DNA from: Paracoccaceae bacterium
GTDB lineage: Bacteria; Pseudomonadota; Alphaproteobacteria; Rhodobacterales; Rhodobacteraceae
Direction: 5' to 3'
Length of the DNA: 64,000 nt
Assembly: GCA_947504705.1 (NCBI GenBank)
Contig: CANNIA010000001.1
Span: 62,001-126,000 of the forward strand
Shown piece after piece: positions 1 through 9,331 of the stretch. The position numbers and the translations under genes were made by a program. Each line of letters starts with the position of its first letter. The stretch's first letter is position 1. Under the pieces are notes generated by a model. The model worked only from the letters and a program-made list of their open reading frames with translations. It was not told the DNA's origin and did no database searches.

Positions 1-642
1 GACCACCGCATTTTCCAGCGTTCCGCCAAGGGCCAGGCCGGCCTCACGCATGCTGACGACGTCGGACTGACGGCAGAAGGTGCGGCTGTTCGAAAGCTCA
101 CGGACAAAGGCACCGTTGGCAAGGTTCAGGCGGCGCACCTGCGTGCCGATGGCCCTTTCGCTGAAGGAAATCCGAAAGTCGATTTCCAGCATCTCGGCGG
201 GTTCAAGCCGCGCGACCGCCAGGCCGTCCTGCACCTCGACTGTCTTCAGCACCCGGATCGCCCGAACGGGCGCTTCCAACTCTTCAAGCCCAGCCCGAAG
301 AAAACCTGCGACAAAGGGGGCAGACGATCCGTCAAGGATTGGCACTTCCGGTCCGTCGATCTTGATCAACGCATGATGGATGCCGCAACCCGCCAAGGCT
401 GCCATAAGATGCTCGATGGTCGAAACCGAGACACCCTCGGCATTTTCGACAACCGTGCAAAGGCGCGACGCCGTAACCGCATCCCAGAGTGCCGGGACGC
501 GTGCGTCACGATCCGTCACATCGGTGCGAAGAAACCAGATGCCGTGGCCCAATTCTGCCGGGCTTACATGCATGCACACTGCCGCACCCGAGTGCAGGCC
601 TTGGCCGGAAAAGCTTACTGGGGATTTCAGCTGGTTCTGCAA
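1..642 (-). CDS. lpxC: UDP-3-O-acyl-N-acetylglucosamine deacetylase, N-terminal part (window edge)
   Basis: LpxC is the zinc deacetylase that commits UDP-3-O-acyl-GlcNAc to lipid A synthesis in the cytoplasm. The first 214 residues are present; the rest lies beyond base 1, so the missing C-terminus is a window effect. Family features seen are GLHSG (15-19) and the metal-ligand region STIEHLMAAL with His78, equivalent to His79 of E. coli. I chose a TTG start at 642 because AAGG lies seven bases upstream and the N-terminus (MQNQLKSPVSFSG) fits the Rhodobacter protein; an in-frame GTG at 672 is a weaker alternative. It follows ftsZ, as is usual at the end of dcw clusters, but a terminator-like hairpin and a possible promoter lie between them, so it may be transcribed separately. 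Confidence 0.93.
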   Translation of the reverse strand, partial: MQNQLKSPVSFSGQGLHSGAAVCMHVSPAELGHGIWFLRTDVTDRDARVPALWDAVTASRLCTVVENAEGVSVSTIEHLMAALAGCGIHHALIKIDGPEVPILDGSSAPFVAGFLRAGLEELEAPVRAIRVLKTVEVQDGLAVARLEPAEMLEIDFRISFSERAIGTQVRRLNLANGAFVRELSNSRTFCRQSDVVSMREAGLALGGTLENAVV

Positions 643-681
643 TTTAAGCCTTGCTCGTCTGGTCGCGGTCACTATTGACCC

Positions 682-710
682 TTGCTATGCGTCACGGGTC
701 GCAATCTCAA
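682..710 (-). promoter_or_regulatory. Candidate promoter of lpxC
   Basis: Read on the minus strand, TTGAGA (710-705) and TAGCAA (687-682) are separated by 17 bases. This gives a predicted transcript start about 30 bases before the TTG codon. The -35 matches consensus at five of six positions, the -10 at only three. The predicted start falls at an imperfect inverted repeat, GGTCA-ctat-TGACC (667-680), which could be an operator. Assigned by eye. Confidence 0.35.
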
Positions 711-771
711 CTCACTCTTTGTGACCGTCTGTAACAAGTTCGGAGCGGCGCAACTCTTTGCAAACATTAAG

Positions 772-798
772 AAAGGCCCAGAGTTCTGGGCCTTTTTT
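772..798. terminator. Bidirectional hairpin terminator after ftsZ
   Basis: AAAGGCCCAGA and TCTGGGCCTTT form a perfect 11-bp stem with a two-base centre. The plus-strand copy runs into seven T residues; the minus strand reads TTTCTTAATGTTT. It lies 20 bases past the ftsZ stop and before the lpxC start, so it probably ends or attenuates ftsZ transcription. Confidence 0.75.
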
Positions 799-817
799 TC
801 CAGTTTGTTTGCGCGAC

Positions 818-2452
818 TCAGTTTGCTTGGCGACGCAAGAATGCAGGAATCTCGATCCGGTCGTGATCGCTGCCCATATCGGGGTCGTCGTCATAGGCCG
901 TGACCGGCGGCTGGCTCCGGGCCGGCGTCGGGGCGACACGCTCGGCCTCGGTGTGGCCGGCCATCCGGTTGATCAGCGATCCAATCCCAAAGCGCGGCTT
1001 TCCCGGGGCGGCGGCTGGCGCCGCAGCAGGCGCAGGTGCGCTGTTGACCGGGGCCGGGCGCGCGAATTTCGGCGCGGCACCGGCGACCGGACGGGTCACT
1101 GCGGCTTGCAGACGCGCAAGTGCCTCGGGGGTCGGCTGACCTGCGGGGCGCGGACGCGGTGCGACGAAATCCCCAGCATTCGCATCGATCGCCGAGGGTG
1201 TGGGGCGCGTCATCGCTGGTTGAGGAGCCGGGGCGGAATGATAGACCGGCGGCGGCAAATCGTCGTGCATGACCGGCTCGGCCCGGGCGGCAGGCTGCGA
1301 TCCCATCGCATCGAACTCACGGTGCAGGGCTTCGAACTCGGGACGGGTAGAGACCGGCTCGGCCGCCGAAACAACCGGCGCGGGCGTCGGGGCGGGCCGC
1401 GGCGTTTCGGTTTGCTGCATTGGGCTTAGCGTCAGGGGCGCAGCCATGCTCCGCCGAACCGCTGGTTCCGCAGAGCGCGCGCCGGAGACATCGATACCGG
1501 TGGCGACAACCGAAACCCGGATGCGGCCCTCCATCGACGGATCAAGCGTCGAGCCGACGATGATGTTCGCGTCCGGATCGACCTTTTCCCGAATGATATT
1601 CGCGGCTTCGTCCAGTTCGAACAGGGTCAGATCGTGGCCGCCAGTGATGTTGATCAGCACACCCTTGGCGCCATGCAGGCTGATTTCGTCCAAGAGCGGG
1701 TTGGCAATCGCCTTCTCGGCCGCCTGGATCGCGCGATCTTCGCCCGAGGCTTCGCCGGTGCCCATCATCGCCTTGCCCATCTCGTCCATCACCGCGCGCA
1801 CGTCGGCGAAGTCAAGGTTGATGAGGCCGGGACGCACCATCAGATCGGTCACACCCTTGACGCCCTGATACAGAACGTCGTCCGCCATTGCGAAGGCTTC
1901 GGTAAAAGTCGTGCGTTCGTTGGCCAGACGGAACAGATTCTGGTTCGGAATGACGATCAGCGTGTCGACAACGTTCTGCAGCGCGTCGATGCCCATTTCG
2001 GCTTGACGCATCCGCTTTGCACCTTCGAACTGGAAGGGCTTGGTCACGACCCCCACGGTCAGCACACCCAGTTCACGCGCGGCCTGCGCGATGATCGGAG
2101 CAGCGCCGGTTCCGGTGCCACCCCCCATCCCGGCGGTGATAAAGCACATATGCGCCCCGGCCAGATGGTCGACGATTTCCTCGATGGTCTCTTCAGCGGC
2201 AGCGGCACCCACCGACGGACGCGCACCAGCCCCCAACCCTTCGGTAACCTTGGCGCCCATCTGGATGCGCTTGTTTGCCCGACTTTGCTGCAGGGCCTGC
2301 GCATCGGTGTTGGCCACGACAAACTCGACCCCTTCCAGGTTCTTGTCGATCATGTTGTTGACCGCGTTGCCGCCTGCACCACCCACACCAAACACGGTGA
2401 TACGCGGCTTCAGCTCTTCACGCTCAGAAGTCATCATCAGATTGAGTGCCAT
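818..2452 (-). CDS. ftsZ: Cell division protein FtsZ
   Basis: Tubulin-like GTPase that polymerises into the cytokinetic ring at mid-cell. The 544-residue protein has the nucleotide-binding segment GVGGAGGN (22-29), the tubulin signature GGGTGTG (110-116) and the T7 synergy loop NLDFADV (212-218). A long Pro/Ala-rich linker from about 320 to 525 leads to the C-terminal peptide [10 protein letters not shown], which binds FtsA and other partners. The linker makes it longer than the roughly 380-residue E. coli protein, as is usual in alphaproteobacteria. The reading frame extends 20 codons upstream, but [10 protein letters not shown] at 2452 matches Rhodobacter FtsZ N-termini. It sits 191 bases after ftsA with its own promoter candidate. 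Confidence 0.98.
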   Translation of the reverse strand: MALNLMMTSEREELKPRITVFGVGGAGGNAVNNMIDKNLEGVEFVVANTDAQALQQSRANKRIQMGAKVTEGLGAGARPSVGAAAAEETIEEIVDHLAGAHMCFITAGMGGGTGTGAAPIIAQAARELGVLTVGVVTKPFQFEGAKRMRQAEMGIDALQNVVDTLIVIPNQNLFRLANERTTFTEAFAMADDVLYQGVKGVTDLMVRPGLINLDFADVRAVMDEMGKAMMGTGEASGEDRAIQAAEKAIANPLLDEISLHGAKGVLINITGGHDLTLFELDEAANIIREKVDPDANIIVGSTLDPSMEGRIRVSVVATGIDVSGARSAEPAVRRSMAAPLTLSPMQQTETPRPAPTPAPVVSAAEPVSTRPEFEALHREFDAMGSQPAARAEPVMHDDLPPPVYHSAPAPQPAMTRPTPSAIDANAGDFVAPRPRPAGQPTPEALARLQAAVTRPVAGAAPKFARPAPVNSAPAPAAAPAAAPGKPRFGIGSLINRMAGHTEAERVAPTPARSQPPVTAYDDDPDMGSDHDRIEIPAFLRRQAN

Positions 2453-2530
2453 GGGTTTGCCTGTCCGTTTTACGCCGCTTGTTATTTTCGGCTTCTGCAA
2501 AATCACGCGCAAGAAACCGACTTATCCCTG

Positions 2531-2559
2531 ATTCTATCCACAACCCGCGCAAAGGTCAC
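2531..2559 (-). promoter_or_regulatory. Candidate sigma-70 promoter of ftsZ with a GANTC site in the -10
   Basis: Minus-strand GTGACC (2559-2554), a 17-base spacer and TAGAAT (2536-2531) match the housekeeping consensus at four and five of six positions. The predicted start is about 70 bases before the ftsZ ATG. The only GANTC sequence I found between ftsA and ftsZ, GATTC at 2530-2534, overlaps the -10 box. CcrM methylates GANTC in alphaproteobacteria. Assigned by eye. Confidence 0.5.
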
Positions 2560-2580
2560 GAAAAAAACATGTCAAGGCTA

Positions 2581-2606
2581 CGAAATCTGGGGGCCTTAAA
2601 GCGGAA
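2581..2606 (-). repeat. 26-nt leader element upstream of ftsZ, shared with ftsW
   Basis: This stretch, beginning CGAAATCTGGGGGCC on the plus strand, matches 11674-11699 upstream of ftsW at 21 of 26 positions. Four of the five mismatches form one central block. It lies upstream of the predicted ftsZ promoter, in the same orientation relative to its gene as the ftsW copy. A small hairpin GCGG-AAAT-CCGC (2601-2612) overlaps its edge. Function unknown. Confidence 0.5.
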
Positions 2607-2643
2607 ATCCGCGGTATTTCGGTACATATGCAGGATATTGCGG

Positions 2644-3978
2644 TCACCAGTTGTCTTTAAACCATTTCATGGCCCGGCGCAGGGACCGCGCCGGATAACG
2701 ATCTGCCGGGATTTCGAAGTCCCACCACTCGTCCTGCGGGTGTGCGGCGAAGAGGCAAAGCCCCACGGCAGAAGCAAAAGCAGCCCCCGTTGCTGCCTGC
2801 GGCAGACCCTGCACGCGCAAGGGACGACCAAGGCGAACCCGTTGGCCAAGGATCCGCGTCGCGATGCCATCCAGCCCCGGGATCTGGCTGCCACCACCGG
2901 TCAGCACGATCTGCTGGCTGGGCAGCGTGTCGAAGCCCGCCGCATCCAGCGCAGCCCGGACCTCCTCCAGGATCTCCTCGACCCTCGGCCGCATGATGCC
3001 GATCAGCTCTGTCCGGCTGATCTGGCGGCGGTCGGTTTCCCAATCGCCGGTATCGCCACCGATGTCGATCATCTCGCGGTCGTCCATGCCGGTGGCGTAA
3101 AGCCCGCCGTGCCGGGTCTTGATCTTTTCTGCCAACGCCAATGGGATCTGCAGACCCTTTGAGATGTCCGAGGTCACATGGTCGCCGCCCATGCGTAGGC
3201 TGTCGGCATAGATCATGTGCTTTTTCATGAAGATGGAAACGCCGGTCGCGCCGCCGCCCATGTCGATGCAGGCGGCTCCCAACTCCTGTTCATCCTCGAC
3301 CAGTGCTGCAATGGCCGAGACATAGGCGGATGAGGCAAGCCCCGCGAGTTCAAGGTCGCAGCGTTTGATGCAGTAAAGCAGGTTCTGCACCACATCACCG
3401 CCGACCGACAAAAGATGCATGTCGACCGCAAGCCGATGGCCAATCTGGCCACGCGGGTCACCAAGGCCCGTCCGATGATCCAGCGCAAAGTTGACCGGCT
3501 GGGCATGCAGCACTTCGCGGCCAACCCCAAGGTCAGGCACGTCGCAGGCCGCCAGTACGCGGCTGACATCCTGTTCGGTCACGACGGAATCCTGCAGGTC
3601 CAACTCGCCCGCCAAACCATAGCTGCGCGGTTCAGCACCTGAGAAGCAGGCGATCACATGGTCGACGCGCACATTGGCCATCTTCTGCGCCGCCTGAACC
3701 GCCGTGCGGATCGCGCGCTCGGTTTCGTTCATCACCGCGATTTCGCCAAAGCGCACGCCACGCGACCGTGTTGTCGCAGCACCAATCACCCGGAACTGGC
3801 TTTGCCCAGCCATCGGCCCGACGCCATCTTGCTCGCGCAGATGTTCCGGCCCGTCAAACCGCAGGATCAGGCAGGCGATCTTCGAGGTGCCCACGTCCAG
3901 AATGGCAACTACGCCACGCTGCATGGCAGCCTTGCGCATGTTCCGCATCGCGCGCTGCGAGGTATAGAGATCGGTCAC
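2644..3978 (-). CDS. ftsA: Cell division protein FtsA
   Basis: Actin-fold ATPase that tethers FtsZ filaments to the inner membrane. The 444-residue protein begins with a basic stretch, then the phosphate-1 motif ILDVGTSKI (about 27-35) and the SHS2/1C region. The second phosphate loop (DMGGGATGV) and the adenosine motif (VLTGGGSQIPG) are in the C-terminal half. The end, RRAMKWFKDNW, is the amphipathic membrane-targeting helix. It overlaps ftsQ by four bases, so the two are translationally coupled; the ftsZ promoter lies just downstream. Confidence 0.97.
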   Translation of the reverse strand: MTDLYTSQRAMRNMRKAAMQRGVVAILDVGTSKIACLILRFDGPEHLREQDGVGPMAGQSQFRVIGAATTRSRGVRFGEIAVMNETERAIRTAVQAAQKMANVRVDHVIACFSGAEPRSYGLAGELDLQDSVVTEQDVSRVLAACDVPDLGVGREVLHAQPVNFALDHRTGLGDPRGQIGHRLAVDMHLLSVGGDVVQNLLYCIKRCDLELAGLASSAYVSAIAALVEDEQELGAACIDMGGGATGVSIFMKKHMIYADSLRMGGDHVTSDISKGLQIPLALAEKIKTRHGGLYATGMDDREMIDIGGDTGDWETDRRQISRTELIGIMRPRVEEILEEVRAALDAAGFDTLPSQQIVLTGGGSQIPGLDGIATRILGQRVRLGRPLRVQGLPQAATGAAFASAVGLCLFAAHPQDEWWDFEIPADRYPARSLRRAMKWFKDNW

Positions 3979-4865
3979 AATTCGTTCTCCACAGTTTCAA
4001 GGCCTTGCGCACGACGCGCTTCGGCCAGGGCATGGGGGGTCAGGCGCAGGGTTGGCCTGCGATCCGATCGCAGATCGACCGTCAGGATGTCACGGTTCAA
4101 TAGGTCTTGGGCATGGTCCAGTGCCAGAAGGCGCTCCAGCGCCTCGACAGGGTTCTTCTCGGGCAGTTGTATACGCTGATGGCGGTCAAGCACGATGTCC
4201 CAGCGCCGCTCGCCCATCCGCACCAACCCGCGCAGACGCGGGATCAGCGGACCGGCCGCAGCAACAAGCGCAATTGCCTCGGCGGTTGCCTTATCGGCCC
4301 CCTCGCCTGCGATCACCGGCAGATCGGGCCGGTCTGACCGCGAGATCAGCCCGGCAACCCGGTGCCCTTCGTCATCGATCAGCGTCAAGCCGTCCTCGGT
4401 GCGCCAGATGGCGACGGGCATCCGCTCGGTGATCACCACCTCCAGAACGCCGCCCGACCGAACCCGAAGATCTGCCGACTTCACCGCATCCAGTGTTTCG
4501 ATCCTGGCCCGCACTGCCTCAAGATCAATGTCGAAGGATGACATCGGCAAGGTCAGACCAAGCTTTGCCCGCACAACCTCGGCCAAAGCCTCTGACGCCC
4601 CATCTACCCGCGCCAGCGAGACCTGGAATTCGGGCCGACTTTCGAATTTCTCACGCAGTTCGGTCAGCGTCGCGATCAGAGCGTCCCGGTTCGGTTCATG
4701 CCCGACCCAAAGCGCCGCACCGCCAAGGACCAGCATCAGCGGCAAGCCCCGGAACAGGAACGCACGAAAAATCGGCGTCAGCATCCAGCGCTGCGTCCGG
4801 TAAGCCCAACGCGAAGGCGCCGGGTCGCGGCGCGGGGGGTGGCGGGAGGCGGTCAGCGATTGCAT
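3975..4865 (-). CDS. ftsQ: Cell division protein FtsQ
   Basis: Bitopic divisome protein linking early and late division proteins. The 296 residues comprise a basic cytoplasmic tail, one membrane helix around residues 34-54 (a Leu/Gly-rich stretch ending LWVGH), a POTRA domain beginning near [11 protein letters not shown], and a C-terminal FtsQ domain with the typical [11 protein letters not shown]. The start overlaps the end of ddl by 13 bases and the stop overlaps ftsA by four, so the three genes form a tight unit. The start could shift by a few codons. Confidence 0.94.
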   Translation of the reverse strand: MQSLTASRHPPRRDPAPSRWAYRTQRWMLTPIFRAFLFRGLPLMLVLGGAALWVGHEPNRDALIATLTELREKFESRPEFQVSLARVDGASEALAEVVRAKLGLTLPMSSFDIDLEAVRARIETLDAVKSADLRVRSGGVLEVVITERMPVAIWRTEDGLTLIDDEGHRVAGLISRSDRPDLPVIAGEGADKATAEAIALVAAAGPLIPRLRGLVRMGERRWDIVLDRHQRIQLPEKNPVEALERLLALDHAQDLLNRDILTVDLRSDRRPTLRLTPHALAEARRAQGLETVENEL

Positions 4866-5773
4866 GACGCGTCCCTTACCATCCAGGCGCAGAAGTCGGG
4901 AAAGCTGATCCCCTGATGCGCGGCCTGCTCAGGGGCAAGCGAGGTCGGCGTCATTCCGGGCTGGGTGTTCGTCTCCAGTAGGATCAAGCCTGCCAAGCCG
5001 CGCGCGTCATCCCAGCGGAAATCGGTCCGGCTGACGCCACGGCATCCAAGTGCCTGATGCGCACGCAGGGCATAGTCCAGACAAGCGGCCTCAATCTCGG
5101 CCGACACCTTTGCAGGGCATTCGTGGCGGCTGCCACCGGGCTTGTATTTGGCGTCATAGTCATACCAGCCATCGGTGATGATATCCGTCACCCCCAGCGC
5201 CCGATCGCCCATCACGGTGGTGGTCAACTCATGCCCCGGCGCATAGGTTTCCACCATCACCAGATCGGGCATCGTGGCCGCCAGCCTTGGCGCATTTGAT
5301 CCTTCGCGGACGATATAGACCCCGACCGAAGAGCCCTCATTATAGGGCTTCACCACATAGGGCGGTTTCAGAACATGCCCGGCCTCGACCTCGTCGCGGG
5401 CAGAAAGGACGCTGTCGACGACGGGCAGACCAGCAGCCTTGTAGACCTCTTTGGTCTTCATCTTGTCCATGGCCAGGGCAGAGGCCAGCACGCCGGAATG
5501 CGTATACGGGATGCCCAGCCACTCCAGAATGCCCTGAACGCAGCCATCCTCGCCCCAGCGGCCATGCAGCGCGTTAAAGCAGATATCGGGTTTGATTTCG
5601 GACAAGCGCAGGGGCAAATCGGGGCCACAATCGACCTCGACCACCTGATATCCTGCCGCCCCAAGGGCATTGGCGCATGCGCGCCCGGAGACAAGAGAAA
5701 CCTCCCGCTCAGCGGAAAGCCCACCCATCAGAACTGCCACTTTGGGGGACATCTTGCCTGATGCGCCCGCCAT
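4853..5773 (-). CDS. ddl: D-alanine--D-alanine ligase
   Basis: ATP-grasp ligase making D-Ala-D-Ala for the peptidoglycan stem peptide. It has the N-terminal motif [20 protein letters not shown], the ATP-grasp segment [13 protein letters not shown], and the Mg-binding [11 protein letters not shown] near the C-terminus. I place the start at 5773 because GAGG lies six bases upstream; an ATG at 5785 and one at 5752 are alternatives. The resulting 306 residues is normal for DdlB. It sits between murB and ftsQ. Confidence 0.95.
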   Translation of the reverse strand: MAGASGKMSPKVAVLMGGLSAEREVSLVSGRACANALGAAGYQVVEVDCGPDLPLRLSEIKPDICFNALHGRWGEDGCVQGILEWLGIPYTHSGVLASALAMDKMKTKEVYKAAGLPVVDSVLSARDEVEAGHVLKPPYVVKPYNEGSSVGVYIVREGSNAPRLAATMPDLVMVETYAPGHELTTTVMGDRALGVTDIITDGWYDYDAKYKPGGSRHECPAKVSAEIEAACLDYALRAHQALGCRGVSRTDFRWDDARGLAGLILLETNTQPGMTPTSLAPEQAAHQGISFPDFCAWMVRDASCNR

Positions 5774-5812
5774 ACACTGCCTCATCAGGGTCTGTTGCCG
5801 ACCCGTGATCTG

Positions 5813-6739
5813 TTATTCCTGCGGATATTCTCCGACCCGCATGATTTCCCACTCTAGCGTGATACCGCTTGATTGGTAAACCTTTTTTCGCACTTCTTCA
5901 CCCAAAGCCTCAAGATCCTTCGCGGTGGCCCCACCTGCGTTGATCATGAAATTTGAATGCATCACGGACATCTGCGCCCCGCCGACCCGCGCGCCGCGCA
6001 TGCCCGCCTCGTCGATCACCTTCCAGGCCTTCAGCTCATGGCTGTCATCGGCCTGACCAGTGGAGCTGAACCCGGCGGGATTGCGGAAGGTCGACCCCGC
6101 GCTGCGTTCCTTGGTCGGCTGGCTGGCATCACGCTTGGCGATCTGGTCCAGCATCCGCGCTTCAAGTCCCGCAGGGTCGCCCGGTTTGGCCCGGAATGTG
6201 GCCGAAACCACGACCGCACCTTCGGGCAGATCGCTTTGCCGGTAGCGCAGGTTCAACGCCGATGCAGGCAGGGTTTCAACCCGGCCCTGCCGCGTGATCA
6301 CCCGAACCTCCTCCAGCACATCGGCCACATAAGACCCATAGCAGCCCGCATTCATCCGGACCGCGCCGCCGGTGCTGCCAGGGATCGTGCGCAGGAAGGT
6401 GAGGTCCAGCCCGGCCTCCGCCGCCTTCCGCGCCACATGCGCATCCAACGCCGCCGCCCCCGCCGTGACCCTGTCGCCATCGACCGAGATCTCGTTGAAC
6501 CCCCGCCCCAGCCGGATCACTACAGCCCGGATGCCCCCATCCCGCACGATCAGGTTCGACCCGACGCCAATCGGAAAGACCGGGATCGCCGGGTCCATCG
6601 CTGCCAGAAACGCGGCCAGATCATCTTCATCCGCCGGTTGGAACAGCCAATCCGCAGGCCCGCCTACCCGCAGCCAGGTCAGGTCCGCCAAGAGCCGGTC
6701 AGGCGTCAAAGCGCCTCGAGGGGTGGGAAGCATGGTCAT
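5813..6739 (-). CDS. murB: UDP-N-acetylenolpyruvoylglucosamine reductase
   Basis: FAD enzyme reducing UDP-GlcNAc-enolpyruvate to UDP-MurNAc with NADPH. The 308 residues include LRVGGPADW near the N-terminus, the FAD-binding [12 protein letters not shown] (about 58-69), [17 protein letters not shown], and SAGSTFRNP with the Ser that protonates the substrate. The end LEWEIMRVG is typical of the short (type II) MurB. It lies between the small membrane genes and ddl on the same strand. Confidence 0.97.
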   Translation of the reverse strand: MTMLPTPRGALTPDRLLADLTWLRVGGPADWLFQPADEDDLAAFLAAMDPAIPVFPIGVGSNLIVRDGGIRAVVIRLGRGFNEISVDGDRVTAGAAALDAHVARKAAEAGLDLTFLRTIPGSTGGAVRMNAGCYGSYVADVLEEVRVITRQGRVETLPASALNLRYRQSDLPEGAVVVSATFRAKPGDPAGLEARMLDQIAKRDASQPTKERSAGSTFRNPAGFSSTGQADDSHELKAWKVIDEAGMRGARVGGAQMSVMHSNFMINAGGATAKDLEALGEEVRKKVYQSSGITLEWEIMRVGEYPQE

Positions 6740-6781
6740 GGAGCGGGGATAGCCGCCCCGGGATCGGCAGGCAAGCCCGGC

Positions 6782-7051
6782 CTAATCTCGGGGTCGCCGC
6801 GCCAGCAGTATCCCGATCAGCGTGCCCAGAAGGATCGGGGACGAAGTCACCAGTGACCATAGCGCTAGATGCAGCCCCTCCCCCGCGTCCGCAGCTTCGG
6901 ATTGCCAGATGACCCCGGCCCCCTCAAATAGGCCCAGCAAAGGAAGCATCAGTCCGAACATTGCGCCATAGCGGCGGGTCAGGGCAAAGGCGATCACGGC
7001 TGATATGCACAGGATCCCGGAACCGACCGCCAGAAGGGGTGTCATCATCAC
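6782..7051 (-). CDS. Small membrane protein in the mur cluster (89 aa)
   Basis: Not recognised. The 89-residue protein is very hydrophobic, with three likely membrane helices (about 5-25, 29-49 and 62-84) and an Arg-rich end ARRPRD. The gene abuts the stop of the DUF2484 gene upstream, and an AGG box lies before the run of three ATG codons at its start, so any of the first three Met could be used. It is co-directional with murC upstream and murB downstream, which suggests co-transcription with peptidoglycan genes but gives no direct function. Confidence 0.7.
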   Translation of the reverse strand: MMMTPLLAVGSGILCISAVIAFALTRRYGAMFGLMLPLLGLFEGAGVIWQSEAADAGEGLHLALWSLVTSSPILLGTLIGILLARRPRD

Positions 7052-7297
7052 CTATCCGACCCTCTGTTTGATCCAACGCCACAGGAAGAACACCGGCCAG
7101 CGCAGGATCGAGGCTGCGGCGGCCAGAAAGACCAGCCCGATGACCGGCCCCGCCGCCCAGGTCAACCAGCCCAGAAGCGGCACGCCGATCGCAATCATCA
7201 CATAGGCCGCCCGCCAATGCTTGTCGCGGGTCGGCAGCATGCCGATCAGGTTGGCGGCAATCAGCCAGGTCAGACAAAGCACCAACGGCCAGTTCAT
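7052..7297 (-). CDS. DUF2484 family membrane protein (81 aa)
   Basis: This resembles the DUF2484 family, small membrane proteins I know from the murC-murB interval of Rhodobacterales. It starts MNWPLVLCLTW and carries NLIGMLPTRDKHWRAAY, then two hydrophobic segments and a tryptophan-rich end FFLWRWIKQRVG. Its ATG overlaps the stop of the neighbouring DUF2484 gene by four bases. Function unknown; it is presumably an inner-membrane protein co-expressed with the mur genes. Confidence 0.8.
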   Translation of the reverse strand: MNWPLVLCLTWLIAANLIGMLPTRDKHWRAAYVMIAIGVPLLGWLTWAAGPVIGLVFLAAAASILRWPVFFLWRWIKQRVG

Positions 7298-7560
7298 TTC
7301 TGTAGGTCTCGTGGGCGCGGTACGGGGCGGCCCAGTGCCTTGAACAGGAAATAGCGCAAGGGATAGCGGAACATTGACACAAAGGCGAAAAGCCCGAAGG
7401 CGAGCCAGTACCAGCCATGCTCCATCCCGATCCAGACCAGAAGCACGGGTGCTGCGATCAAAAGCGTCAGTCCCGGCACCATCTGCAGCCGCATCGGGAG
7501 CATGGCAACCACGGCCGCAGCAATGACCCAAAGCCCACCCAGAATAAGGGGATCGCTCAT
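7294..7560 (-). CDS. DUF2484 family membrane protein (88 aa)
   Basis: Second, more diverged DUF2484-like protein. Its opening, LILGGLWVIAAAVVAMLPMR, aligns with the start of the neighbouring paralogue (LVLCLTWLIAANLIGMLPTR), and both end in an aromatic basic patch (here FRYPLRYFLFKALGRPVP). Three hydrophobic stretches suggest an integral membrane protein. The four-base overlap with the next gene implies translational coupling. No function can be read from the sequence. Confidence 0.75.
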   Translation of the reverse strand: MSDPLILGGLWVIAAAVVAMLPMRLQMVPGLTLLIAAPVLLVWIGMEHGWYWLAFGLFAFVSMFRYPLRYFLFKALGRPVPRPRDLQK

Positions 7561-7596
7561 GTGCGACTTCGGCTAGGAAAGTGGTATCCGAACATC

Positions 7597-7872
7597 TTAG
7601 CGCCCCCGCATATGGGCAAAGGTCCCGCCAACCACCGCCGAGATCAACGCCGGGAAGGACAGGCCAAAGGCTGCAAGCACATAGTTCGTGGCCGCTTCGT
7701 AATTCCAGCTGGACCCAGAGGCTTGTGACAGAAAGTACGTCCCCGATGCCAATGCAATCAAGGCTAGGGCCAGACCGGGCCAGATGCTTTTGAAGACGCG
7801 GCCCAGCCCATAGGCCACGGTCCCCGGCAGGACCAGGGCAACAACCGGATATATGACAAGAGTGTCGGGCAT
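7597..7872 (-). CDS. Small membrane protein downstream of murC (91 aa)
   Basis: Not recognised. The 91 residues form three predicted membrane helices (about 5-24, 29-50, 66-86) with short polar loops, including QASGSSWNYEAATNY. It lies 46 bases after murC and 36 bases before the DUF2484 pair, all on the minus strand, so it is probably part of the same transcript. Confidence 0.65.
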   Translation of the reverse strand: MPDTLVIYPVVALVLPGTVAYGLGRVFKSIWPGLALALIALASGTYFLSQASGSSWNYEAATNYVLAAFGLSFPALISAVVGGTFAHMRGR

Positions 7873-7918
7873 CGCCCCCTAGAGCTAGCGCCGCTTTGTC
7901 ACACGGGCAAGTTGCAAT

Positions 7919-9331
7919 TCAGCCCGCCTGCCCCTTCAATTTCGCGGGCAGCGCATTGGCCCAGGCAGAAATCGAGCCCGCGCCAAGGCAAACGACCATG
8001 TCGCCTGCCCTTGCATTTTCCCTGACCAGCCGGACCAGGTCAGTCTCGTCCTTCAGCACCTCGGCATGGCGATGACCATGGGCGATCAGGCCTGCCACCA
8101 GATCATCGCGGCTGGCACCGGCAATTGGCTCTTCGCCCGCCGCGTAGACATCGGCGATGGCGACCATATCCGCCTCGTTGAAGCAGGTGCAGAAGTCCTC
8201 GAAAAGGCTGGACAACCGGGTATAGCGATGCGGCTGATGGATCGCGATGATCCGCCCGTTCGTTGCCTGCCGCGCGGCTTTCAGCACAGCGGCGATTTCC
8301 ACCGGGTGGTGGCCGTAATCGTCGATGATCGTGACACCACCGACTTGGCCGACCTTGGTGAAACGGCGGTTCACACCAGAAAAGCCCGCCAGCGCCTCGC
8401 GGATTTCGTCCTTCTTCATCCCCAGATGCCGCGCCACGGCTACTGCCGACAAAGCGTTGGAAACGTTGTGATCGCCCGGCATCGGCAGAGTGCAACCTTC
8501 GATCACTTGCCCCTCGGCCTGCAAGGCCACGTCAAAATGCGCCACACCATTTGCATAGGTCAGGTTCTGCGCCCGCACATCCGCTTGGGCGTTGAAGCCA
8601 AAGGTCACGACGCGGCGGTCAGTGACCCGACCCACAAGCGCCTGCACTTCCGGGTGGTCGGTGCAGCAGATCGCAAGGCCATAGAACGGCACGTTCGACA
8701 CGAAATCGAAGAAGCCTTTCCGTAAGGCATCGAACGTATGCCAATGCTCCATATGCTCGGGGTCGATGTTGGTGACGATGGCGATGGTCGCGGGCAGGCG
8801 GTTGAAAGACCCATCGCTTTCATCCGCCTCGACCACCATCCACTCCCCCGCCCCTGCCCGCGCGTTCGAGCCATAGGCGTGGATCACGCCCCCATTGATG
8901 ACCGTGGGGTCAAAGCCGCCCTTGTCCAGAAGCGTGGCCACCATCGTCGTGGTCGTCGTCTTGCCATGCGTCCCGGCAATCGCGATGTTCGACTTCAGCC
9001 GCATCAGTTCGGCCAGCATCTCGGCCCGGCGCACCACGGGCAACTTGCGGCGGCGGGCTTCTTCCAGCTCCGGGTTGCCCTTCTTGATCGCGGATGAGAT
9101 CACGACGACCGACACGCCGTCGCCGATATTCGCGGCTCGCTGGCCCTCAAAGAACCGCGCGCCCAGCGAAACCAGCCGGTCCGTGATTTTCGAGGCTTTG
9201 CTGTCCGACCCCTGCACCTGATAGCCCAGTGTCATCAGGACTTCGGCGATGCCCGACATCCCGATCCCGCCGATTCCGACGAAATGGATTGGCCCAAGTT
9301 CCAGCGGCAGTTTCGTTGCAGCGTTCATCAT
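7919..9331 (-). CDS. murC: UDP-N-acetylmuramate--L-alanine ligase
   Basis: Mur ligase adding L-Ala to UDP-MurNAc at the cost of ATP, the first step of stem-peptide assembly. The 470 residues show the dinucleotide-like [11 protein letters not shown] near the N-terminus, the P-loop GTHGKTTTT (120-128), the Mg/carbamate region [10 protein letters not shown], and [10 protein letters not shown], a MurC hallmark. It overlaps murG by four bases. Confidence 0.98.
   Translation of the reverse strand: MMNAATKLPLELGPIHFVGIGGIGMSGIAEVLMTLGYQVQGSDSKASKITDRLVSLGARFFEGQRAANIGDGVSVVVISSAIKKGNPELEEARRRKLPVVRRAEMLAELMRLKSNIAIAGTHGKTTTTTMVATLLDKGGFDPTVINGGVIHAYGSNARAGAGEWMVVEADESDGSFNRLPATIAIVTNIDPEHMEHWHTFDALRKGFFDFVSNVPFYGLAICCTDHPEVQALVGRVTDRRVVTFGFNAQADVRAQNLTYANGVAHFDVALQAEGQVIEGCTLPMPGDHNVSNALSAVAVARHLGMKKDEIREALAGFSGVNRRFTKVGQVGGVTIIDDYGHHPVEIAAVLKAARQATNGRIIAIHQPHRYTRLSSLFEDFCTCFNEADMVAIADVYAAGEEPIAGASRDDLVAGLIAHGHRHAEVLKDETDLVRLVRENARAGDMVVCLGAGSISAWANALPAKLKGQAG

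Noticed and set aside
2570-2575. TTGACA box (minus strand) upstream of ftsZ
   Set aside because: A perfect -35 hexamer, but at 16-18 bases spacing there is only GC-rich sequence; the GTGACC/TAGAAT pair downstream fits better.
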